64,000 bases of DNA, taken from positions 434,001 to 498,000 of the forward strand of contig NZ_SZQJ01000036.1 in NCBI RefSeq assembly GCF_013369335.1, written 5' to 3'. Positions 17,601-25,776 of this stretch are shown here, one piece after another. The notes beneath the pieces are model-generated. The model was not told where the DNA came from. It saw only the letters and a list, made by a program, of their open reading frames with translations, and ran no database searches. The DNA is from Vibrio sp. JPW-9-11-11. Lineage in GTDB: Bacteria > Pseudomonadota > Gammaproteobacteria > Enterobacterales > Vibrionaceae. Within the stretch, counting starts at the first letter, position 1; every line of letters starts with the position of its first letter. The translations under genes were made by a program, and so were the position numbers.

Positions 17601-18467
17601 CTATACTTTCAGCGAGTTAGCGGTATGAGTCATTTTAGCTATTAGCCCACTAACTCGTTTGCGCATCTCACGCCTATCCACAATCATGTCGATAGCGCCA
17701 TGCTCTAGAATGAACTCACTTCGCTGAAAACCTTCGGGTAATGTCTCACGAACGGTTTGCTCTATCACGCGACGTCCTGCAAAGCCGATAATTGCCTTCG
17801 GCTCGCCAATGTTAATATCTCCCAGCATGGCTAGACTCGCTGATACACCACCCAATGTTTGGTCTGTTAATACAGATATATAAGGTAAGCCTTTACTGGA
17901 TAAACGATTTAGCGCGGCACTGGTTTTTGACATCTGGATTAACGACATCAGAGACTCTTGCATACGAGCACCACCACTGGCAGAAAAGCAAACTAACCCA
18001 CAATTTGCATCAATAGCCGATTCAACGGCCCGAACAAAACGAGCGCCGACCACTGAACCCATCGAGCCTGCCATAAAAGAAAACTCAAATGCACAGACAA
18101 CAACAGGTAAGCCCATAAGTTTTCCTTTCATCGCAACTAAGGCATCTTTTTCTCCCGTACTTTTCTGGGCTAGAGCAAGGCGTTCCTTATAGCGTTTCAG
18201 ATCCTTAAAATTGAGCAAGTCTTTCGGCTCATGTTCACTGGCAATCTCAGTTCGCTCTCCTTTATCCAGAAAGCAGTCTATTCGGCGGCGTGCCGACATT
18301 CTCATATGATGGTCGCATTTTGGACACACCTCCAGGTTCTCCTTAAGAGCTATGCGGTAAAGGATCTGATCACATGAAGGACATTTAGTCCATAGCCCCT
18401 CTGGAATCGGCGCTTTACGTGTACTGATTATATTCTTTTTATCTATTAGCTTTTCTAACCAACTCAT
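17601..18467 (-). CDS. accD: Acetyl-CoA carboxylase carboxyltransferase beta subunit, probable second copy
   Basis: This 288-residue AccD homologue has a four-Cys zinc finger (Cys29, 32, 48, 51) and the crotonase-like core with FSASGGARMQESLMSL and GFQRSEFILEHGAIDMI. It would form the carboxyltransferase with AccA and make malonyl-CoA. At the position of E. coli Met203 (PTMGG) this protein has Leu205 (QTLGG, codon 17855-17853). Met203Leu is the change linked to andrimid resistance in the AdmT/AccD work. FAGRRV for E. coli FAGPRV is another difference. It lies alone, opposite a LysR gene and next to a dispersed repeat, unlike the usual accD-folC context, so I take it as an accessory paralogue. 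The start at 18467 matches AccD N-termini (MSWLEK) and has AAGG upstream. Confidence 0.93.
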   Translation of the reverse strand: MSWLEKLIDKKNIISTRKAPIPEGLWTKCPSCDQILYRIALKENLEVCPKCDHHMRMSARRRIDCFLDKGERTEIASEHEPKDLLNFKDLKRYKERLALAQKSTGEKDALVAMKGKLMGLPVVVCAFEFSFMAGSMGSVVGARFVRAVESAIDANCGLVCFSASGGARMQESLMSLIQMSKTSAALNRLSSKGLPYISVLTDQTLGGVSASLAMLGDINIGEPKAIIGFAGRRVIEQTVRETLPEGFQRSEFILEHGAIDMIVDRREMRKRVSGLIAKMTHTANSLKV

Positions 18468-18574
18468 AGGAAACCTTATCCAGATAACTTTAGTGAAGAG
18501 TATTGTATAAGCCTGTTTATGGTAATAAAGTGCGTTCAATGGGCTTTATAATCCAACAATATGGGATTAAATAA

Positions 18575-19480
18575 ATGTTTGATAAGATTGACCAGCAGTG
18601 GCTAAGAACTTTTCACTGTGTCTATGAGAACAACAGCTTTAAACGGGCAGCGAAATTCCTAAGCTTGCCGACATCAAATGTCAGTCGCCATATTGCTTTA
18701 CTGGAAGAGCGACTGGATATACGTCTATTTGATAGGACTACACGCCGAATCGCTCCGACAGATGCAGGGGAACACCTTTATTTGCGAACTCAGCCATTGC
18801 TGGACAAACTTAATGATGCGCTTGAGGAAGTGACACAGCACTCTCATGAGGTTATGGGGCAGCTTAAAGTTCTAATGCCTGATTCGCTTGCTTTAGCTCA
18901 AGCAGTGGTTTCTTTTTGTTCCCAGCATCCCTCAATCTCATTATGCTGCGATACAAGTATCAGCCCGAAAGAGGACTTACTTGATGGGTTTGACGTCATT
19001 TTGAGTTTTCACCGAGGAAAGCTTGAAGATAACAATTGGGTAGCTAAGGAGATTAAACGCTGGCCAAGTATTGTTGTGGCATCTCCAAAACTCTTACAGA
19101 CCTCTCCTAGACCTGTTCAGATTACTGATTTGAAACACGTCCCGTGTATCAATAGTTTTACTGCGTTAAATGGGACACCTTGGGTCTTCAAAAACACTAA
19201 GGGTGAGCTTATTACTCAAAAGGTACAGTCCTCATTTAAGGTCAATAGTGGGCATCTCGCGAAGTCAGGTGCATTAGCTGGTTTGGGTTTCGCGATATTG
19301 CCAGCCGAATCCTGTCGCAATGAGATAGATACCGGTTCTTTAGAAGTAGTGACAATGGAGTACGAGCCTGAAGATTTGGTTTTGTATGTCTTTTATGCTT
19401 CCAGAAAACACTTGGCAAGAAAAATCCCGATGTTTATTGAACACTTACAGCATCACGCCAATTTAGATAGAAACGGATAA
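18575..19480 (+). CDS. LysR-family transcriptional regulator (divergent from accD copy)
   Basis: This 301-residue regulator has an HTH in residues 1-65 (NNSFKRAAKFLSLPTSNVSR, LDIRLFDRTTRRIAPT) and a substrate-binding domain after residue 90. The C-terminal part resembles the CrgA/PBP2 group (GLGFAILPAESC). It is divergent from the accD-like gene with 107 bp between the starts, so induction of that gene by an effector is plausible but unproven. It is convergent with the ectoine operon. Confidence 0.9.
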   Translation: MFDKIDQQWLRTFHCVYENNSFKRAAKFLSLPTSNVSRHIALLEERLDIRLFDRTTRRIAPTDAGEHLYLRTQPLLDKLNDALEEVTQHSHEVMGQLKVLMPDSLALAQAVVSFCSQHPSISLCCDTSISPKEDLLDGFDVILSFHRGKLEDNNWVAKEIKRWPSIVVASPKLLQTSPRPVQITDLKHVPCINSFTALNGTPWVFKNTKGELITQKVQSSFKVNSGHLAKSGALAGLGFAILPAESCRNEIDTGSLEVVTMEYEPEDLVLYVFYASRKHLARKIPMFIEHLQHHANLDRNG

Positions 19481-19605
19481 GCTGAAGAACTATATCAATG
19501 AAAGGTTTGCTATTGATGAGTTGCTAATATGCGGGATGCTTTAATAGAAGTGGCCGCTATCTTAAGTTCGATAAAGGCAGCGGCCATTGAGTGGGTGACT
19601 TGCGA

Positions 19606-21012
19606 TTATTTCGGTTGCCACTGCTTTGAGGTGACGAGGTTGTCCATTACTTTGTTGACGGCTTGGTGCGCTTTGTCGACGATGGTATCAATGTCGCTAC
19701 GTGTCGCGATAAGCGGTGGCGCAAAGCCTAAAATGTCGCCGTGTGGCATAGCGCGAGCAATTAATCCTTGCTCTAAACAGGCTGCTGCGATGTGTGGCCC
19801 CACTTTTAAGTTAGGGTCAAAGTGAGCACGGCGCCGTTTGTCTGAAGAGAACTCTAGTGCATGCATTAAACCCACCCCGCGGGTGTCACCGATTAAAGGG
19901 TGGTCGCTAAACCGCTCTGTCATTTGTTGTTGTAAGTATGCACCAACGTCAGCTGCGTTTTTTACCAACCCCTCGCGTTCAATAATGTCGAGGTTACAGT
20001 TGGCCGCGGCCGCGCCCATGGGGTGACCGGAGTAGGTGTAGCCGTGTCCGATCGCGCCCCACTGGTCGGTGCCGTTTTCCAGTACGCGCCACACCCTTTC
20101 GCCGACGATAACCCCAGACAACGGTTGATAGGCAGAGGTTAGGCCTTTTGCTACCGTAATGAGATCGGGTTTCATGTCGTAGTGCAGTGAGCCAAAGTCG
20201 CTGCCTAAACGCCCGAAACCACACACCACTTCATCGGCTATGAGCAGTACATCGTACTTATCGAGTACTTTGCGAATCGCTGGCCAGTATCCTTCGGGCG
20301 GCGGCACTATCCCGCCTGTCCCAAGAACGGGTTCTGCGATCATGGCGGCGACGGTCTCTGGCCCTTCTTCTAAGATCATCGCTTCGAGCTGATCGGCGCA
20401 ATACTGAGAAAACTCAAGTTCAGACATACTGTCGTCTTCGCGGCGGTAGTAATATGGAGAAACGGTGTGTTTGATGCGATCCAGCGGTAAATCAAAATGG
20501 GCATGGAACAGTGGTAGCCCAGTCATGGAGCCAGAAGCGATGCTTGAACCATGGTAGCCGCGGTCACGTGAGATGACTTTTTTCTTTTCGGGTAAGCCGC
20601 GCGCGTTGTTGTAATACCACACCAGTTTGAGCTGAGTTTCATTCGCATCGCTGCCAGACATACCGTAGTAGACCTTGCTCATGCCTTCGGGGGCCATTTG
20701 GATGATGCGATCAGACAGCGTCACCAGTGCTTCGTTGGTGTGGCCAACGTAAGTGTGGTAGTAAGCCAACTCTTTGGCTTGGGCATAGATGGCATCGGCC
20801 ATTTCTGTTCGCCCGTAACCAATGTTCACGCAGTATAGTCCGGCAAACCCGTCGATAAGCTCAATGCCTTCGGAGTCGGTGATGCGTATCCCACTGCCGC
20901 TGGAGATAATTCTACCGGGTAGCTCACCTGCCGCGTACTGCTTGAGGTGGGTGGAGGCATGAAATACTCGTTGACGGTCGATGTCTAAAAGTTGTTCGGT
21001 TTTATGGGTCAT
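19606..21012 (-). CDS. doeD: Diaminobutyrate-type class III aminotransferase of ectoine catabolism
   Basis: This 468-residue PLP enzyme of the class III omega-aminotransferase family carries YYGMSGSDANE, the Asp of LLIADEVVCGFGRLG and the PLP lysine in TVAKGLTSAYQPLSG (about residue 290). In ectoine degradation DoeD transaminates L-2,4-diaminobutyrate to aspartate semialdehyde. That assignment rests on being the last gene of a doeABXCD-like operon, 39 bp after doeC. By itself the sequence would only support an omega-amino-acid transaminase. Cytoplasmic. A weak inverted repeat (TGGCCGCT/AGCGGCCA, 19551-19586) lies beyond its stop. Confidence 0.85.
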   Translation of the reverse strand: MTHKTEQLLDIDRQRVFHASTHLKQYAAGELPGRIISSGSGIRITDSEGIELIDGFAGLYCVNIGYGRTEMADAIYAQAKELAYYHTYVGHTNEALVTLSDRIIQMAPEGMSKVYYGMSGSDANETQLKLVWYYNNARGLPEKKKVISRDRGYHGSSIASGSMTGLPLFHAHFDLPLDRIKHTVSPYYYRREDDSMSELEFSQYCADQLEAMILEEGPETVAAMIAEPVLGTGGIVPPPEGYWPAIRKVLDKYDVLLIADEVVCGFGRLGSDFGSLHYDMKPDLITVAKGLTSAYQPLSGVIVGERVWRVLENGTDQWGAIGHGYTYSGHPMGAAAANCNLDIIEREGLVKNAADVGAYLQQQMTERFSDHPLIGDTRGVGLMHALEFSSDKRRRAHFDPNLKVGPHIAAACLEQGLIARAMPHGDILGFAPPLIATRSDIDTIVDKAHQAVNKVMDNLVTSKQWQPK

Positions 21013-21051
21013 GATTGCTCTCCTTGAATGTGTCGGCGTATTTCTGTGCCC

Positions 21052-22572
21052 TTAACTACCGCTTACGGTGGGCAGTGCGCCCAAACAGCAGTATTTGATC
21101 TCACTGTATTCTTCAAAGCCGTGGCGGCTCCCCTCTCGTCCGAGACCTGACTGTTTCATGCCGCCAAATGGGATAGGGTGCCCCGTCATTTTGACCGAGT
21201 TCACGCTGACCATGCCAAATTCTAACCCGCGCATGCAGCGCCAAATCTGCTGAATATCGTGACCATAAACGTAGGCGGCCAAGCCGTATTCAGTGTCGTT
21301 ACTCATTTCAATCACGCTATCTAAATCTTTATAAGGCAAGACCCCAGCCACTGGGCAAAAGTTTTCTTCGCGATACACCGCCATGTCGGGGGTGACATCG
21401 GCAAGCAAAGTGGGGGCGAAGAAGTTGTCGCCCGGCACGGCCTGATGGTATCCCGCGACGAGTGTTGCGCCTTTGTCCAGCGCATCACGTACTAATGCAT
21501 GGGCCCTGTCTACGGCGGCGCGATTGATGAGCGGCCCCATCGTGGTTTTCTCATCTAGGCCATTACCTAGCACAATCGTGTCCATTGCTTTGGCAAATGC
21601 TTGCAGGAAAGCCTGATAGTTATCGCTAGGCACGAAAATGCGGTTGGCGGCGAGGCAGTCTTGGCCAGCGGTTTGAAACTTCGCCTCTACGGCCGCTTGC
21701 GCGGCTTGTTCGATGTTCATATCTGGCAGCACGATGAAAGGGGCATTTCCACCCAGCTCCATACTGCATTTCTTTACGGTTTGCGCCGCGTCGCGCAACA
21801 GTAACTTGCCCACCCGTGTCGAGCCTGTAAACGAGAGCGCTTTGACCTTATCTGAATGACATAATGTTTGCGACACCATGACCGCCTCGCCGGTGATCAC
21901 GTTAAATACCCCCGGCGGAAAGCCTGCTCGGTCGGCCAGTTCCGCGAGTGCCAAGGCAGAAAAAGGCGTTTCACTGGCGGGTTTAATCAACACTGGGCAG
22001 CCAATCGCTAAAGCGGCGGCGGCTTTGCGCGTCACCATCGCATTCGGAAAATTCCACGGCGTGATCAGAGCCGCGACGCCGATTGGCTCTCGTAGCGTGG
22101 AGAGTTGTGCATTGGGAATGTGACTCGGAATGGTCTCGCCGTAACTGCGACGAGCTTCCTCGGCAAACCAGCGGATAAACGAGGCGCCGTAGTCAACCTC
22201 GCCTAACGCATCGGCTAAGGTTTTACCTTGTTCCATGACCATTAAACAAGCAAGATCCTGTTTTGATTCGAGAATCAGATCGTGCCACCGGATCAGTATT
22301 TCGGCGCGTTGTTCCGCTGACAGTTTTCGCCATTGACTAAAGGCTTGATCGGCGCTGTCGATCGCTTGATAGAGCTGTTGCTGAGACAGTTGAGTGATAT
22401 AGCCGATAACGGTGCCATCAGCGGGGTTATCGACCGGGTGAAACTGGTCGCCACTGACCCACTTACCATTGATGTAAGCTAGGCTCCTAACCAAACGAAC
22501 GTCTTTCATTATCGCCATCATGTCATGCGAGGCTTTGAGTTCCTCTGCATGTAAGCTGTGCAGTGCTGTCAT
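21052..22572 (-). CDS. doeC: Aspartate-semialdehyde dehydrogenase of ectoine catabolism (GabD-like)
   Basis: This 506-residue aldehyde dehydrogenase has the NAD-binding ITPWNFPNAMVTRK, the general-base Glu in MELGGNAPFIV and the catalytic Cys in TAGQDCLAANR. It is closest in style to succinate-semialdehyde dehydrogenases; in the ectoine pathway DoeC oxidises aspartate semialdehyde to aspartate. ATG 22572 is chosen because GAGAAGGA lies just upstream, rather than an in-frame codon nine residues earlier. It sits between doeX (155 bp upstream) and doeD (39 bp downstream), so the pair could have an extra promoter. Confidence 0.85.
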   Translation of the reverse strand: MTALHSLHAEELKASHDMMAIMKDVRLVRSLAYINGKWVSGDQFHPVDNPADGTVIGYITQLSQQQLYQAIDSADQAFSQWRKLSAEQRAEILIRWHDLILESKQDLACLMVMEQGKTLADALGEVDYGASFIRWFAEEARRSYGETIPSHIPNAQLSTLREPIGVAALITPWNFPNAMVTRKAAAALAIGCPVLIKPASETPFSALALAELADRAGFPPGVFNVITGEAVMVSQTLCHSDKVKALSFTGSTRVGKLLLRDAAQTVKKCSMELGGNAPFIVLPDMNIEQAAQAAVEAKFQTAGQDCLAANRIFVPSDNYQAFLQAFAKAMDTIVLGNGLDEKTTMGPLINRAAVDRAHALVRDALDKGATLVAGYHQAVPGDNFFAPTLLADVTPDMAVYREENFCPVAGVLPYKDLDSVIEMSNDTEYGLAAYVYGHDIQQIWRCMRGLEFGMVSVNSVKMTGHPIPFGGMKQSGLGREGSRHGFEEYSEIKYCCLGALPTVSGS

Positions 22573-22726
22573 GAGTCCTTCTCCCAGCGCGTTGTCCATA
22601 GCTAAACTGTAATGGAGATGTGGCTGAAAGAATTTCTGAACGCTGCAAGGAAACAGGCGAAAATTTCTGTTTCAACCCATATGAAGAGCGGTTTTTTCTG
22701 TTCTCCTTGGCAGTGTGGTTTGGCCG

Positions 22727-23206
22727 CTAAAACAAGGCATTTTGATTGACGTCTATGGCGCCTGCGTCACGTTTGATGGTTTTGGTCACAATGTAGGTAA
22801 AGTAGCGCTCTATCCCTACTTCTGACTCTAACCAGTTATCGATCAAGCGCTGATATTGGTCGATATCTTCAGACTGAACTTTGAGAATGTAATCCACGCC
22901 GCCTCCGGTGGCATAACAATCAGTGACTTCGGGTGAATGTTGGACCAATTGCTCGAATCGTTTGAACGCCTGTGCGTTGTGCTCTTTGAGGGATACTTCC
23001 ACCATGACGGAGGTGCGCTTAAACAACACATCGGTATTCACCTTAGCGCCATAGCCTTCGATGATCCCGGCTTTTTCCAGTTTTTTGACTCGTTCCCAGC
23101 AGGGGCTGACCGAAAGGTTGATCGCTTCTGCTAGGTGTGACTTGGTGATGCGGCCATCGTCATGCAGAATTTGTAGAATTTTCACGTCGTAGCGGTCGAG
23201 GCGCAT
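22727..23206 (-). CDS. doeX: Lrp/AsnC-type regulator of ectoine degradation
   Basis: This 159-residue protein has an N-terminal HTH (ITKSHLAEAINLSVSPCWER) and a C-terminal RAM/ligand domain (VTDCYATGGGVDYILKV), a normal Lrp/AsnC layout. In Halomonas, DoeX is an AsnC-type DNA-binding regulator encoded with doeAB. The same position between doeB and doeC here supports the name. It probably binds an amino-acid-like pathway intermediate; the ligand is inferred. Confidence 0.85.
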   Translation of the reverse strand: MRLDRYDVKILQILHDDGRITKSHLAEAINLSVSPCWERVKKLEKAGIIEGYGAKVNTDVLFKRTSVMVEVSLKEHNAQAFKRFEQLVQHSPEVTDCYATGGGVDYILKVQSEDIDQYQRLIDNWLESEVGIERYFTYIVTKTIKRDAGAIDVNQNALF

Positions 23207-23251
23207 AGTGGTTCTCCTTGTCCGTTGTTCATCGCTTTGGCAGTTTGTGCT

Positions 23252-24292
23252 TCACCTTTTGAAAAGCGTGCTATCAGGTGTGAACTCTATCCATTCTCCG
23301 CTCTCTTTAGCGATCACCGCCAGTGTGTCACCCATCCCCACTTTTGCGGGAAATCGGCGCGCGGCAAGCACTCCACTGCGCTCTGCTATGTATTCGACAG
23401 GGGCGACGCCGGTGCGCTCGGTTGAATAGATTCTCACTAACACATCGCCCTCTTGGATGGTATCCCCGAGATCAAACAGATATTCGGAGATGCCACTATG
23501 TTGGCTCTGCACGTAACAACGGGCGTCGGGCATAGATAGCCATTGCGTAGGTTGGATCGGCGGTTCGTATTCACTGGCTAAGTTGCCTGAATAGCGTAAG
23601 AAATTGCGAATACCGCGGTCTGCGTAAGCCATTGTGTTTGGGGTGCTGGTCCCACCACCTCTTAGTTCTGTGGTGACAAACACCTTGCCTTGGGATTCAA
23701 CGGCTGTGTCATACAAGCTGGTGGCATCCATCTCGAGCATGATCATGGTGTAGGGCGCGCCAAACAGCTTAGCACCTAACATACAGGCTTGCGCCTGCTC
23801 TCGATTGGGGAGGCGGTGCGCAGCGGCAAAAGGCAAGATGTCTAAGGTTTTCCCGCCCGAGTGAATGTCTAGGGCAAAATCACACATTGGCACTAGATGG
23901 CGGGTAAAATAGTCGGCGATTTTTTCAGTGACGGATCCACTAGGATTTCCCGGAAAGCTGCGGTTTAAGTTGCCTTTGTCGAGGGGCGAGGTTCGTGATG
24001 CGTTTTGAACGGCGGGTAAGTTCATCATAGGCACAATGACGACGCGCCCTTGAATTTGCTCTGGTTGAAGGGAGTGTGTCAGCTTAAGTAGGCTAGTGAT
24101 CCCTTCGTATTCATCGCCGTGATTCCCCCCGGTAAGCAGCGCGGTGGGGCCATGACCATTCTTTACCACGGTGATAGGAATCATAATGCTGCCCCAAGCG
24201 GAGTCATCATGGGAGTGAGGCAGGGCTAAAAAGCCGTGTTGCACGCCGTCTCGGTCAAAGTCTACGGTGGCTGTGATCGAGCTTTCTTGCAT
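23252..24292 (-). CDS. doeB: N-alpha-acetyl-L-2,4-diaminobutyrate deacetylase
   Basis: This 346-residue zinc deacylase is of the succinylglutamate desuccinylase/aspartoacylase family. The zinc motif GGNHGDEYEG (H-x-x-E) is near residues 77-86, the middle contains FALDIHSGGKTLD with a further His ligand, and LELRGGG-like ELRGGGTST is present. DoeB removes the acetyl group from the ectoine-derived N-alpha-acetyl-diaminobutyrate. ATG 24292 is preferred, with AAAGGA 6 nt upstream; an upstream TTG would give a 19-residue unlikely extension. It lies 53 bp after doeA. Confidence 0.9.
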   Translation of the reverse strand: MQESSITATVDFDRDGVQHGFLALPHSHDDSAWGSIMIPITVVKNGHGPTALLTGGNHGDEYEGITSLLKLTHSLQPEQIQGRVVIVPMMNLPAVQNASRTSPLDKGNLNRSFPGNPSGSVTEKIADYFTRHLVPMCDFALDIHSGGKTLDILPFAAAHRLPNREQAQACMLGAKLFGAPYTMIMLEMDATSLYDTAVESQGKVFVTTELRGGGTSTPNTMAYADRGIRNFLRYSGNLASEYEPPIQPTQWLSMPDARCYVQSQHSGISEYLFDLGDTIQEGDVLVRIYSTERTGVAPVEYIAERSGVLAARRFPAKVGMGDTLAVIAKESGEWIEFTPDSTLFKR

Positions 24293-24345
24293 ATCAAATC
24301 CTTTGGCCGTCAATATTAATTCACCCAGGGTAGATTTAAAAAAAA

Positions 24346-25533
24346 TCAATGTTTTACAAACAGGTGGCGGGGAAAATCACACAGTGTCTTGGCCCCACTT
24401 TGGGTGATCACTATGCTTTCGGTGGTTTCTAAACCCCAGTCTTCAAACCATAACCCCGGCATAAAATGGAACGTCATGCCTTCTTGCAGTATCGTCTTGT
24501 CGGTGTCGCGCAAACTCATGGTTCTTTCTCCCCAGTCTGGCGGGTAGCTTAGACCGATGGGATAACCGCAACGGGCGCCTTCGCGTGAAAATCCGGCTTT
24601 GTCGAGAATCTGGTTTAGGGCATTGGCGATGTCGGCGCAGGTGTTGCCCGGTTTTGCCACCGCCAACCCTGCTTCTAGGCCGAGCGTTAGTGCCTCGTCT
24701 GCCCGCTTGAACTTGTCGTCAGGTTCGCCAAGGAAGATGGTTCGCGAGAGAGGGCAGTGATAACGACGGTGTGCGCCAGCGATCTCGAAGAAGGTGCCTT
24801 CGCCTTTTTTGAATGGTCTGTCATCCCAAGTAAGGTGCGGTGCCGAGGCGTCGGCACCTGAGGGCAAAAGTGGCACAATCGCGGTGTAATCACCGAAATG
24901 GTCTTCATGGCCAAGTACTGCTTGACGGTTAATCTCAGCAACCAGATGGTGTTTTGGTAGACCGGGTTCGATCATGTCGAACGCGACGCGGTGCATGTTT
25001 TCAACGATGCGCGCTGCGCGGTACATATAAGCCAACTCTTGATCCGATTTAACGGCGCGACACCAGTTGACTAGCCCTGTGGCATCGATAAGTTGGGCGT
25101 TCGGCAGGTGTGTAATGAGTGACTCGTAGGCGGTGGCGCTAAAATAATAGTTGTCTTTCTCGACGCCGATTCGACCCCGATCCCAAAGACGAGGGCTGAG
25201 CACGGCCTCGACCAGAAAGTCCATCGGATGCAACGGCGGGTTCATCACATAATGATCGGGGTAGTAGGTAATGTTTTCGGCCGACATATACGCGGTACGG
25301 TACGCCCCATTCGCATCTTGGCAACGTCCAAACCAAACAGGCTCGCCAGATGAGCCGACAACGACACACTGCGGAACATAGAAAGACCAACCGTCATAAC
25401 CCGTCAGCCATGACATGTTAGACGGGTCATGGATGATCAAAACATCCAGTTCGCGTTCTTCCATGGATTGGCGAACTTTGGTTAGCCGCTCCTGAAATTC
25501 ATCCAGTGTAAAGTGCATAGCAACGCCTCTCAT
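24346..25533 (-). CDS. doeA: Ectoine hydrolase (M24/creatinase-like)
   Basis: This 395-residue protein is of the creatinase/prolidase (M24) fold: an N-terminal creatinase domain (VLIIHDPSNMSWLTGYDGWSF) and a C-terminal pita-bread domain (FFEIAGAHRRYHCPLSRT, CGYPIGLSYPPDWGE, MTFHFMPGLW, GLETTESIVIT). Not all metal ligands of true prolidases are present, as expected for ectoine hydrolases. DoeA opens the ectoine ring to N-acetyl-diaminobutyrate. AAGGAGA directly precedes the ATG at 25533. It is the first gene of the operon and divergent from enuR. Confidence 0.9.
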   Translation of the reverse strand: MRGVAMHFTLDEFQERLTKVRQSMEERELDVLIIHDPSNMSWLTGYDGWSFYVPQCVVVGSSGEPVWFGRCQDANGAYRTAYMSAENITYYPDHYVMNPPLHPMDFLVEAVLSPRLWDRGRIGVEKDNYYFSATAYESLITHLPNAQLIDATGLVNWCRAVKSDQELAYMYRAARIVENMHRVAFDMIEPGLPKHHLVAEINRQAVLGHEDHFGDYTAIVPLLPSGADASAPHLTWDDRPFKKGEGTFFEIAGAHRRYHCPLSRTIFLGEPDDKFKRADEALTLGLEAGLAVAKPGNTCADIANALNQILDKAGFSREGARCGYPIGLSYPPDWGERTMSLRDTDKTILQEGMTFHFMPGLWFEDWGLETTESIVITQSGAKTLCDFPRHLFVKH

Positions 25534-25654
25534 AATCTCTCCTTGTTACTATTTCCGACGCTTTAAGAGCCTTCGGAGACGTTGAGGTATTTCTACCCGC
25601 GATAGGTCAGCGCGACCTGCGTATTAACTTGTTTGTTGAGCGATACAAATCATG

Positions 25655-25709
25655 TTAATCATTACAATTGTGGTTTAATTTTGTGCATTGAACCACGTTT
25701 GGTGATTAA
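25655..25709. promoter_or_regulatory. Nested inverted repeat between doeA and enuR, candidate EnuR operator
   Basis: Outer arms TTAATCA (25655-25661) and TGATTAA (25703-25709) enclose inner arms GTGGTT (25670-25675) and AACCAC (25691-25696). Both dyads are centred near 25682-25683. The site lies in the 219-bp divergent promoter region. MocR/GntR regulators such as EnuR bind here in other bacteria, but the binding is inferred. Confidence 0.5.
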
Positions 25710-25776
25710 AAACTCGTCATTTGTTAAATTAAAGTTACAATGACACTTAAAATTGAATCAATTAAAATATTGTGTC

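Noticed and set aside
17601..18467. Reading this as the housekeeping accD
   Set aside because: Context lacks folC/dedD or other fatty-acid genes, and it stands divergent to a LysR gene next to repeats. Not excluded without the full genome.
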